Positions 41,337 through 51,235 of a DNA stretch of 64,000 nt are shown in pieces. Source of the DNA: Pelecanus crispus (taxonomy: Eukaryota > Chordata > Aves > Pelecaniformes > Pelecanidae); assembly GCF_030463565.1 (NCBI RefSeq), contig NC_134662.1, positions 1,178,001 through 1,242,000 on the forward strand. The letters are read 5' to 3'. Below the pieces are notes generated by a model. That model had not been told where the DNA came from and made no database searches. It saw only the letters and a list, made by a program, of their open reading frames with translations. Both the position numbers and the translations under genes were made by a program. How positions within the stretch are numbered: the first letter of the stretch is position 1; each line of letters begins with the position of its first letter.

Positions 41337-44300
41337 ATGGCCCGTAATGGGAATCAGTGGTTCGGAGGGTCAGGCACGATGAGGCAGCTGGGGACGAGGC
41401 ATGTGAGTGTCTCTCCCAGCCTGAAGATAGGGGACTGCCGGCGCTGCTGCCGGACACCGGAGGAAGAAGAAGTCCACATCCCGTTTGCACAGGACAGCCT
41501 GGTAAAGCAATGGAGCTCCATGCAGAATGTGACGGACAGAAACCAGGAGAAAAGCAAGGCTCCCATCCAAAGGAACAAGTACTTGCTCAACATTAACGTG
41601 GGTGGCAAATTGTTTCAGATAGCTTACAAGGTAGTGGCCCGGTATCCCATCACCAGGCTTGGGAAGCTGGCCCTTTGTACAGACCCTATGAAGAAGCTGC
41701 AGCTCTGCGATGACTACTCAGTGCAGAAGAATGAGTACTTCTTTGACAGAGATCCTTCAATTTTCCATTACATCTTCCACTTCTACCGCAGCGGGGTCCT
41801 GTGGATAATGGATGAGATGTGCCCCAGTAACTTTGTGGAGGAAATAGAGTACTGGGGAATCCATCTGAAATACTCCCAACACTGCTGCCGCATCTTGTTT
41901 GAGGAAAAGCAAGATGAACTCAGCGAGTACCTGAAAATACAAAAGGAGCTGGAGGCAGAACTGGAGCCGCTGGACTCAGCAGAGCAGTTTGAGGGCAAAT
42001 TTCTGGGACCATTTCGGAAGAGGATCTGGAACCTTATTGAGAACCCATACTCTTCTGTCCCAGCCAAGATCATTGCTGTCATGTCAAGCGTCTTTGTGCT
42101 TATCTCCATCGTGGGCATGACACTGAGCACAGTGGAGGAGATGAAACACAAGACAGGGAAGATGTGGATGGAACAGCTGGAGATGATCTGTGCCATCTTC
42201 TTCACCTCTGAATACCTCATGCGGCTCATATCCTCCTCTAGCTTCAAGAACTTTTTGCGGGCAGCGTTTAACGCTGTAGACCTGGTGGCCATCCTGCCCT
42301 TCTACATCCAGCTCCTCTTTGAAAATCTGGATGAAGGAGACATGCTTTACCATGAGGAACTGCACAAGATGGAGAATGTGAGCAAGCTGGGCAAAGTCCT
42401 GAAGCTCATCAAGCTCATGAGGATCTTCCGCATCCTCAAGCTGGCACGCCACTCCACTGGCCTCCGGGCTTTCGGCTTCACCATGCGCCAGTGCTACCAG
42501 CAGGTTTGCTGCCTCCTCCTCTTCATCGCCATGGGGGTCTTCACCTTCTCCGCTCTCATGCACTCAGTGGAACATGATGTCCCAGGCACCAACTTCACCA
42601 GTATCCCCTACGCATGGTGGTGGGCAGCGGTAAGGTGTGAGCATCTTCTCCCAGAGAGGGGTGAGATGGGGCTCCGTGGGTAGGGGCTGCCCTGGTGCTC
42701 GAGGGATTCGACACTGCTGCTGGCCAGGAGGCAGAAAAGGGCCCAGTCTTCCCACCAGCTCAGTAATGGTGGGAAATCCAGAGCACTGCACACTCTAAGA
42801 AATCAGAGATTTGGACTAAGCTCAGAGGCTCAAAAGCTGGCGCTGGGGTGGGATGGTGGAACAGAGGTGGTGGCCTGGGAACCTCCAGGCCTGGGTTAGT
42901 CACAAGGGGGATGTGCCTCAGCCCAGGCTTTATCTGTCATGGGACCCAAGTGTTGGGTGGATGTGGTTCAGACCCCATGGGCATGGGGACAGCCGCCCGG
43001 GACAGCCTGTGGCTTGTGCAGCATGGCAGCCCGGCTGGGCTTGGGATGTGTGAGCGGGTCAGAGCTTGTGGACCCAAGCCGGGGGAGCCAGGGCTGCATG
43101 CGGGAACCAAGGAACCATGGTCACACCATGCCTCAGCCCATGTCCTGAGAGAGGACAACAGGCTGGGATGTGCTGCAGCTGGAAACAGGAGTCCTTGTTT
43201 GCTGCCCTGCTCATGCCAGGAGCCAGCAGCTCTGCTGAGCCGAGGGCTATAATAAACCTGGGATTACCTCTGAGATGAGGAGCAGATAAAGCACTTGAGA
43301 GCCAGGGGTTACAAGGGCATTTTGATTTACGGATGAAATGATCACACAGATCACTTCTGCTCTTATAATCCCCCTTGGCCACCACAGGCTGCCTGCTTCA
43401 AATTCATCCCTCCTCGAGGAATTGCAAAATCACTTAGCAAAATCACCAGATTTGAGTATTTAAATGTCACAGGCTGATCCTGTCCCTGGTCACCATGGCT
43501 CCATGCAAAGCCCAAACCTCTCTGCCTCAGCTTTCACCCTGTCCCCATAGTCCTACTCCCCTGTCATCCAAACGTGGTTCCTCTGGGTGCATTCCTGGGC
43601 AGTGCCTCTGTTTCCCTTGGAGGGAGGGTCTGGGAACCTTCGTTCCCATGGGACTGGGCAGCTCATGGCCAGGAAGCACTGGAGCCGCTGCTCTGTGGGG
43701 GCAGGAAGCTCCAGCAGACAGTCTGGCTACTGGGGAAGGTTCAGCTCGGTGATGTCCAGCTGCTTTTGAAGAAACACACGCAAAGGGGAGGAGGGAGCAG
43801 GGAGGCTTGCCTCTGGTCTCTGCTGTTGGGGCCTCATCCAGCCCTCCCCTTGGGTTCTCCAAGCCTGCCGGGTGCCGCCTGGGGAACTGAGCCCTGGCCA
43901 TGGAGGCTGCTGGAGCGGGGACAGCGGAGCTGGCTGCAGCCACGGTGCAGTGCCATTCCCAGCTGATACCTGGCTCCTGCACAGGGGCAGAGGGAGGTGG
44001 GTCCCAGCACCGGCAGGTGGGGTCTGCTGGGCTTGTTCATGTAGAATTTTATCCTTTCCCTTCCTCACCCAGGTCAGCCTCTCCACTGTGGGCTACGGAG
44101 ACACCGTGCCCGACACGGTGCTCGGCAGGATGGTGGCATTTGGCTGCATCTCCTTTGGCATCATCCTCAATGGCATGCCCATTTCCATCCTCTACAACAA
44201 GTTTTCTGACTACTATGCCAAGCTGAAGGCCCATGAGAATGAGACCAGCCACTCACTCAAGCTCTCCAGGAGGATCTGCTTGAAGGAGCGAGTCCTGCGG

Positions 44301-44345
44301 AAGCTGTCGGAATGCTGCAGAGCTGACCCCCGCTGTCACCACTGA
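41337..44345 (+). CDS. KCNV2-like silent voltage-gated K+ channel subunit
   Basis: Two exons, 41337-42629 and 44073-44345, join in phase 0 to 521 residues (human KCNV2 has 545). T1 tetramerisation domain at about 80-185 ([20 protein letters not shown]); S1 about 243-263, S2 279-298, S3 309-328, S4 350-372 with arginines/lysines in [21 protein letters not shown]5 388-410; pore [15 protein letters not shown] with an intact GYGD filter; S6 to about 475. In S6 the Kv1-type PxP gate is replaced by NGMPIS, as in silent KvS subunits. The ending [18 protein letters not shown] and [20 protein letters not shown] resemble KCNV2 (Kv8.2) more than KCNG or KCNS, and the exon break just before the filter is also that of KCNV2. 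Such subunits do not form channels alone but modify Kv2 channels, in retina for Kv8.2. The neighbourhood (KANK3, CD320) is not that of KCNV2 on human 9p24, so this is probably a 2R paralog. A second ATG at 41379 is a possible alternative start. Confidence 0.88.
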
Positions 44346-45135
44346 CCACCAGCTCTTCACCCCACCGTCACCCTCTCTGCCACGATGTGTCCTGCCCTCC
44401 AGCCCAGCCGTCCCTCCAGCAGCTCCTGTCCCCTAGGGGGGCTCCTCAACTCGGGCAGCGAGCAGGAAGTCACGGCAGCGCCTGGGGGGGTTTGCTGTTG
44501 TACAGGTGCCGCTGCCAGCTCGGGCTCTTTGGCGGGATGAAACATGCCCATGACTGTGTTGTGACTGTGACTTCCTCAGTATTGCGAGCTGGACCCTTCT
44601 GTCCCGCAGAGCGGCCGGTAAAGGACCAGCTAAAAGGCGTGCTGTACGGCCGAGGCAGGATGTCTGTCTGTTGTGGTCTGGGGCATGGGGCACCCCGAGG
44701 ACACAGGGAGCAAGCAGCGGGATGGATGGGGCTGAACTCTCATTTTCTGAGGATGGTAGAAGTGGACACCCATGATGAGATGAAGCCCAGTGTGACCCCT
44801 GCACAGGCACTGCTCTGCTCCCGGGTTGAGTGGGACAAACACAGGCTCCCCCGCCAGACAGTGGACCAGGACCCCATGATTCCTTCCCAGCCAAGCAGAT
44901 GTTCAGCCCAGGCTGAGTCCACCGTAGGGATTTGGGTGAAGGCCTACAGAAAAGACTGCAGCCATGCGTCCTTCCAGCCAAACCCACTTTCCTTCCTGCT
45001 GCCCTGGGAGCCTGGGGGCACGGTCCTGGCTGTGGATGCTGCTGTGATGGTGCTGCAGGCACCCTGGGGGAGCAGAGCTGGTAGCCAGAACATCCCCAGG
45101 AACAGGCATTTAATAAACCAGGCCAAAACCATTCA
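44346..45135 (+). other. 3' UTR of the KCNV2-like gene
   Basis: Sequence between the stop codon and the first good polyadenylation signal, with no other gene seen. Confidence 0.55.
45112..45117 (+). terminator. AATAAA polyadenylation signal, KCNV2-like gene
   Basis: AATAAA in GCATTTAATAAACCAGG, about 770 bp after the stop. It is the first canonical signal on this strand that I found after the gene. Confidence 0.6.
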
Positions 45136-46379
45136 TTGTCTTGGATTATTGGCCAGGCACTTTGTGTAATTTAGTAAACTGCTCATAATTTGGGGGCGAG
45201 GAGGGGACGTCTCCCCAGGGCTCACAGCCACCTCTCCTGCCTATTGATGGGAGGACAGGGTGCTCGTGGGTTGCAGGTGAGCCTGGCTGCATGTCGGGTT
45301 TGGGATGAGGTGCCTGGCCCTGGGTGCTTTGGAAGAGGAGCTGGGACAGCTGCATGTGCTCAGGCTGCACCGCTTGGCTCTGCCCTGCGGTCACCTCCCG
45401 GCAGCAGTGGGGGACATATCTGTGGGGCACAGGAGAAGGATTTGCCCTCTGGTGTGGGACTGTATCTAGGTAGTGGGCTCCCGGGGGGGTTCACCCTTCC
45501 CCTGGGTAGGATGGGGAGGAGGACCCCAGGCTGCAGGGCAGGCAGCATCAGGGAAGGGCTGGCATCTGCTGATGCTGCTTTCGGGTGAGTGGTGGGAGGA
45601 AACTGGTGCCCACCAGGCCAGGGTGGGACAAGCTGGGCTTGGAGATGAAGGGCTCCTGGGGGGGTGTTTCTGGTGTCAGCCTGGGACCATGGTTAAGCTG
45701 CTGCTGTTGGAAACTGTTGGAAAGAGGCTTGGTGGGGCTGAGCCCTCTCGCAGGGACAGCCGTGCTCCCGCTGAGTCCTGGACCGCAGGGGACAAGGGGG
45801 CTGTGCCAGCAGGGCTGAGACAGGGACCCCTGCCCCGACCCCCCAGAACCTACACCCACTCCCTGTACCCACATTGACACCTGCCCTCTGTACACCTCCC
45901 CAGCACGGGCCCGACCCCACAACCTTGGTCAGCTCTGTTTTCCAGCCCATTTCTCTTCCACGAGGAACCTTCTCGGGATGGCACAGCCTCCTCCAGCCAT
46001 CTTCATTCAGAGCCAGACTTCCACACCACCCACCTGCCCCAGCACCATCACCTCCAGGCACCTCTGCCTCCCCCCTCTACCCTAGACCCTGTCACCGCAT
46101 CCCCCCACACTCCCCCATCACCTGCTCGGGATCCCTCCCCCTCGCCGCCGCCCCCCCCCCCCCCCCCCCCCCCCCCGGGCGGGCTGGCTGATGGATCCTG
46201 AGATCATTCAGCTGCCAAGGAATGGGGCTCAGCAACCAACACACAGCCCGCACCTGCCCCCAGAGCCTGCGTTGCGGCTGGCTCTTCATCGCTCTGCTTG
46301 CACCACCCCTCCCTACGTCCGCAGCGTGTTTGCTCGCCCTTGGCCAGCCCCGTCCCGGGTAGCAGTCCCACAAGCAGCC
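45136..46379. other. Intergenic between convergent Kv8-like gene and ADMP
   Basis: No gene supported. Contains the poly-C tract described separately and a CCCC/CACCC-rich stretch before it. Confidence 0.5.
46151..46176. repeat. Poly-C homopolymer of 26 bases
   Basis: Uninterrupted run of 26 C residues followed by GGGCGGGC, about 0.65 kb beyond the ADMP stop codon. The length is prone to sequencing error and the strand is capable of i-motif/G-quadruplex formation. Confidence 0.9.
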
Positions 46380-46395
46380 CTCAGAGAATGACACT

Positions 46396-46401
46396 TTTAA
46401 T
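46396..46401 (-). terminator. ADMP: ATTAAA-type polyadenylation signal, likely ADMP
   Basis: Minus-strand CTATTAAAAG about 430 bp after the ADMP stop. ATTAAA is the most common variant signal. No closer AATAAA was seen on the minus strand. Confidence 0.45.
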
Positions 46402-46830
46402 AGTTCCACTGAATTAATTTTACAAGCCACAATAATGCAGAAATGTACAGACATTTACAGGATACTGTACAGGCAGTTTCTGTCATATATTAGTGCTCTT
46501 GCTATATACATATAGTACAGCCTGCAGGAAGCCTTTGCGTGGACAAGGAAACCTGCACCCCTGCGCAGGGCACCCCGAAATGGAGCTGTTGCCCCAGGGC
46601 TGCCGAGTCGCACAGCCTCACTCAGGTCAATTTAAGCAGAGCTCGTCCCTGAGCTTTCTCGGGCACTACCGGGGGGAGACACCACGTGGGGCAGAGCCAG
46701 GCACCCCCTTGCTTTGCTCGCCCCAGTCTCTTTTAGGGGGTTTTGTGGGACAGAGACCCCCAAAGAGATGCTCTGGAGGGAGTGGGAGCAGCCTCCGCCA
46801 TGGCGGCGTTTCCACCTTCCTGTTCCTGCC

Positions 46831-49333
46831 TCAGTGGCAGCCGCAGCTCCCAGCCACCATGTCGTCGTACTGCTTGAGGACCACGTTCTCGTCATCATCG
46901 AAGTAGAGGAGGTTGATGGAGTAGAGCTTGTCGGGCACACAGCAGGGGCTGCTGACGCCCTCGCTCAGCTTGAGGGCGTTGATGATGGACTGCACGGTGG
47001 CATGGTTTGTCGGCCGCATGTTCTCACCCAACGGGAAGGGACAGGAGCCCTTGCAGTGGTAGGCATTGTACCCTCGCGGCGAGATGATCCAGCCGGACCA
47101 GCCGATCTCCTCAAAGTCCACGGACAAGGGATGCCTCTGGCAGGGCTGGAGCCGGTCCAGCGAGCGTGTGCTGCGCAGCCCGGTCAGCTTGGGCACTGAC
47201 ATCTTGGCGGGGAGAATGGGAGCCTGAGGCTGTAAATCTGCCAGAAAGGAGCAGCTGATGCCATTAGCCATTGCACGAGCCTGGGAGGAGGGAGAACATG
47301 GTGCAGCCCCCCTGGCCACCCCTCCCCACAGGTTTTGTCTGCAGCTGTCTGGTGCAGCGAGCCCTTGGTCACAGGCAGAGCCAGCAGGAAGTGACAACCT
47401 CACAGCCTGTGGCTGCACTCATCAGGGCAAGCAAAGTCCAGATTTACATCTGCGAGTTTGCACCCCTGCACAGACTAAACCAGAAAGGAGGTGGCCTTTC
47501 CCTCTGGCCAGAGAAGGAGCTTTGGATTTGAAGGAGCCCACGTGCAGGGAGCACCCCAGTGCCCTGTGGGCGAGGGGATGGCAGCACCGAGGGAGCCATG
47601 CCAGGGTGTGTGGGACCTACCTGGGAAGCTGGCCATGGGCAGGGACGCTCCCCGGCGCCCGTCGTCCGTGAACAGGACCAACATGGGCTTCTTGCTCTCG
47701 TGGTGGTCCCTGCTGGATGCGAACTGCAGCAGTGGGGGATCGAGCGGGCTCCCGCCCATGCCCTGGACCGTCACCAGCAAACCCTGGTTGCTGCTTTCAT
47801 CTTCAGTCCAGTCGCGAACCTGGGGAACCAAACCAGTGTCACCATGGCGCCGCAGGCCAGGACAGGCACCGCGCCGGTGTCCCCACGGCAGGAGCCAGGC
47901 CAGCAGACCCAGCGCCCTGTCAGCAGCAGGGCAGCATGAACCAGGACCCCCGTGGCTACGCTCCATCTCCCAGCTGTGGGAAGGGGCTGTGCTGCTCTGG
48001 GGCTGCGGCACAGGGGACAGCGCAGCAGGATCCAGCACCGGTGTTACCTGCGGAGCAGTGGGACCGGTCTGGGGCAGGATGGAGCAGCTCCCCGGGGCTC
48101 TTGGCAGGGCTCTTAACCCCCCACCAGCGGCTCCAGAGGGGATACCCCTCCACATTGCTGCAGAGACTACAGCTAGGACATTGCATCAGAGCCTAAAAGG
48201 CCACTGTGGGTGAAATGGGTTAAAAAAAGCTCCTGCATGCAAACCTGCAGGGTTCCCTCTGTGCCACGTGAACCAGGGGAAAAGCAACTCACAGCCTGTG
48301 TGACAGCAAAGACCTCCCAGCCAGAGCCCTGCAAGGAGACGAGCCTGGCTGCCAGCAGCTTCTTCCCTCCGGGGGCATCTGGCTCGCTCTTCTCCAGCAC
48401 TTGGTAGATGCTGACCTGGGGAAGTCAGCAAAGGGAGGTTACCACCAGCACGTCCTGCCCAAGGGGAAAGACCCCAGACATAGGTACTGGGGAAAAAAAA
48501 GATGGGAGACGGGGGAGATGCCAGCTTGGATTTATCACAACCTGCCTTGGCTGGTGCATGCACAAACCAGCATGATATTTAATACCATTTAACCATATTG
48601 CCATGGTTAAACCATCGTGATTCTCTGTGCAATGCAGCAACATTCAGTCACATGAATTTCCCAGAGCCAGGCTGCGCTCCTGCTGCAGGCAAGTGAGTGC
48701 AGTGTGCCAGTGACATCCCCGGCCACAGGCTGGGGGACATCCCTGTTCCCATCCCCACCCCCATCCTGTCCCTACCCCCATGTCCATCCCGTCCCTATCC
48801 CGTCCCCCTCCTCACCTGGCAGAAGTGGTGCCTTTTGGGCCCGTCGGTGGCCCTCGGCCAGAGGCGGAAGAGGTGCAGCTCTGCTGTCAGGATCTTCTCG
48901 TTCTTGGCCACACTGGAGAGGGCAAAGAGGAACCGCATCTTTTCGCCGTGAGCTGGAGGGAAGGACGGGTTGAGAAGCAGAGCCAAACCAGGGGCAGCAA
49001 CTCCACTGACCACGCTTGGCCCCTTCCAGCAGCCCCGCCCCCAGCACCACTGGGACACACACCCCCCTTACTTTTATCCAAGAAGCTGCGGACCGTGTTG
49101 CCTTCCAGGATGTCAGGGTTCTTGGTGACACCATCTGCGTTGGCGACGGTGTTGAACAGATCCACCATGTACTGGGGCGGCTGCTTGAAGTGAGCCGGGG
49201 GGGGTGGAGGGTCTTCCATGCCAAAGACTTCCAGCAGCCTCTTCAGCGCCTCAGCCCGCTGGCTCGCCACCCCAGCTGGACTCGGGCACGCCGGCTTGGC
49301 CAGGGCCAGCAGCAGCAGGACAGTCCCCAGCAT
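46831..49333 (-). CDS. ADMP: Anti-dorsalizing morphogenetic protein (BMP-family ligand)
   Basis: Five exons on the minus strand (49333-49072, 48952-48816, 48415-48293, 47819-47621, 47237-46831) join in phase to 375 residues. A short signal peptide (MLGTVLLLLALAKPACPS) leads into a TGF-beta propeptide, then an RSTR cleavage site and a mature domain with the seven-cysteine knot (one C in LQPCQR, then HCKGSC, SPCC and GSCGCH). Sequence such as DFEEIGWSGWIISPRGYNAY and ENMRPTNHATVQSIINALKL, with the terminal DDMVAGSCGCH, matches ADMP rather than GDF3/Vg1 or BMP2/4. ADMP is an organizer-expressed ligand that signals through ALK2-type receptors and binds Chordin, giving size compensation in dorsoventral patterning. 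It is absent from placental mammals to my knowledge. A TATAAA lies about 55 bp upstream of the ATG, and PNHD lies directly upstream on the same strand. Confidence 0.93.
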
Positions 49334-49388
49334 GGCTCTGCTGTCCCTGCCCCAGCTCGACTCCCCTCCCTGCCTCCCCCGTGCTGCA

Positions 49389-49394
49389 TTTATA
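49389..49394 (-). promoter_or_regulatory. ADMP: TATA box of ADMP
   Basis: Minus-strand GTTATAAATGC with TATAAA at 49394-49389, 56 bp before the ADMP start codon. This predicts transcription start near 49362 and a 5' UTR of about 30 nt. Confidence 0.7.
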
Positions 49395-49399
49395 ACTCG

Positions 49400-51060
49400 C
49401 TGGAAAGATGGATTGGAGTCAAATATGCACAAGAGCAATCAGGAGGCTAAAGAGAGCTAATTGCCATGCTAACAAGGTGCAAAGCTGGGCTCCTGGGCAC
49501 CCTGCACCAATTAGCCCCAGTACACAAGCAGGAGGAGGACGGCTCACCTCAGCACTCCCGGGGCTGGCGGGGGGGACACGGGGGTCTGGGGCCACACAGC
49601 CCCTCAGCAAGGCCCTGGCTGGGCTGCGTTTGCTCTCTGTAGGAGACTAACTGGTTTTTAATGATGGCACTAATGGGACAAACAGGAGGACCTTTGTGTG
49701 AAGGAATGCAGCCCCTCTGAGAGCGGCTGGATAAGCATCCCCTTCCCACCCCTGTCCTGCTGCAGCAACTTGTGCTGCCCTGCACCACGGCCACTGCCGG
49801 GAGCACGGAGCATCGGGGGGCTCGGTGTCACACCGGTGTCCCCATCCCATGTCCGTATCAAGCGTGCAGGGTGGGGCGCCTGGGGACCCTTCACACAGCA
49901 AGGGCAGCCCAGGCCATGTGCCCCCCGATGCTCCCTGCTGCAACGCCCATGCAAAGGAGCCCGGCGAGCCGAGACCACGGTGCAAAGCGGGTTTCCAGTG
50001 GGGAACTGGCGGCCCCAGGGGCTGCAGCTTCCTTCCACAGTGCTGCCAGGCCCTGGACTGTGGCAAGTAACTCAGCAGGAGGAGGAACCAAACTGAAATT
50101 AAGCTTTTTTTTGGAAAAAAAAAGAAAAAAGCCAATTGGCTTTCTGGGGATTAAAAGGCATTTGCTGCTAATTCCTGAGTGCTCGATATTAATGAAATAT
50201 CATGAGAAATCTATGGACTCCAGATGATGGGATGAAAGCCAATTCTTTTGCTCTTATTCCCCAGTCACAGAGAAACCAGGTTGGTGAAGGTGGACATGTT
50301 GACACAGTACACTTCGACTCTTTACATTTGCTGTTTGTTTTAATGCCATGTGACCGAACAGAAAAAATTAGCATTATTCAATATCCACCAGTGCCCCAGA
50401 TAAAAAAAGCAGGATGAGAAAAGCCTGTTAGGTCTAACAGGGAACAGGGAAACCCCCTGTGACTGAGGCCCACAGAATCAGGCTCTGGCAAGAGGCTTGC
50501 CATGGAGAGGGGACGGTGCAGGAGTGGAACCAGCACCATCCATCTGTCTGTCTGCCCGCAGGGATCAAGCAGCACTCCCCGGCCCCACAGGCACCTGGCC
50601 GAAGCACTTCCAGGCCAAGGCGATAGGAGGCAAACCGAAGGCTACTTGCCCAGGTGCTGTCTATAATTTATTCCAACCCAATGCTTGGCAGGTGAAAGGG
50701 CCGTTAATTATCCAGAATAGGCAGGGAGGCAATGACAGGCTTGAGTGAATTGATAGAGGAAACAATTTGTATCCTCTGGATCCTTTCCTTCCTCTTCCCG
50801 GCTCACCAGGGGCAGTGGCATGTCCCGCAGGATAACTGGGACTGCCCGCAGAGGGGACATCTCTGCCCCAACGCACCTACCTGCCTGATTCCCTCTCCTC
50901 TCCAACCCCTGCTCCACGTTTTGTAAATGGGAGCAGCCGGGTCCGTGCAACACCCATCCCAGGCCAGATGGCCACATGCCTCTGTGTGCGCTGCATCCTC
51001 CTGGGACACTTGGGCAGACAGAGGGGCCACGGAGCTGCACAGCAGAGCCCCAAGGAGCTG
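49400..51060. promoter_or_regulatory. ADMP-PNHD intergenic region, candidate cis-regulatory DNA
   Basis: Separates the PNHD 3' end from the ADMP TATA box; all upstream ADMP control DNA before the next gene lies here. An AT-rich block at about 50095-50215 contains a CCAATTGG palindrome (50131-50140 region), a GGATTA word (paired/bicoid-class site as used by Goosecoid and Otx factors) near 50150, CTAATT and a GATATTAATGAAATATC imperfect palindrome. These are candidate sites by eye only. No gene is seen. Confidence 0.4.
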
Positions 51061-51076
51061 CGAATTGCCCATGATG

Positions 51077-51148
51077 TTTATTTTACAAGCTGCAAAACAT
51101 TTTGTAGAGGGTTCATTTATACAAGCGCTGTTTAAAATAGCTTTTATT
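51077..51148 (-). terminator. PNHD: Candidate polyadenylation signals of PNHD
   Basis: Two minus-strand AATAAA words (at 51148-51143 and 51082-51077), 88-154 bp after the PNHD stop codon. Either would give a short 3' UTR. Confidence 0.55.
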
Positions 51149-51235
51149 CAAAAAATAGCCTTCTCTCATTTACATATACTACAGACAGTCTGTCGGGGGT
51201 CTTGCAGGAGCCCCACCTGCAGCTCCCCAGCCCCA

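Noticed and set aside
41337-44345. Assignment of the Kv subunit to KCNS or KCNG
   Set aside because: The S6 ending [16 protein letters not shown], the S4 [20 protein letters not shown] segment and the single intron just before the selectivity filter fit KCNV2 better.
46831-49333. Assignment of the TGF-beta ligand to GDF3/Vg1 or BMP2/4
   Set aside because: The mature-domain stretch GWSGWIISPRGYNAYHCKGS, the ending DDMVAGSCGCH and linkage to a Pinhead-like gene fit ADMP.
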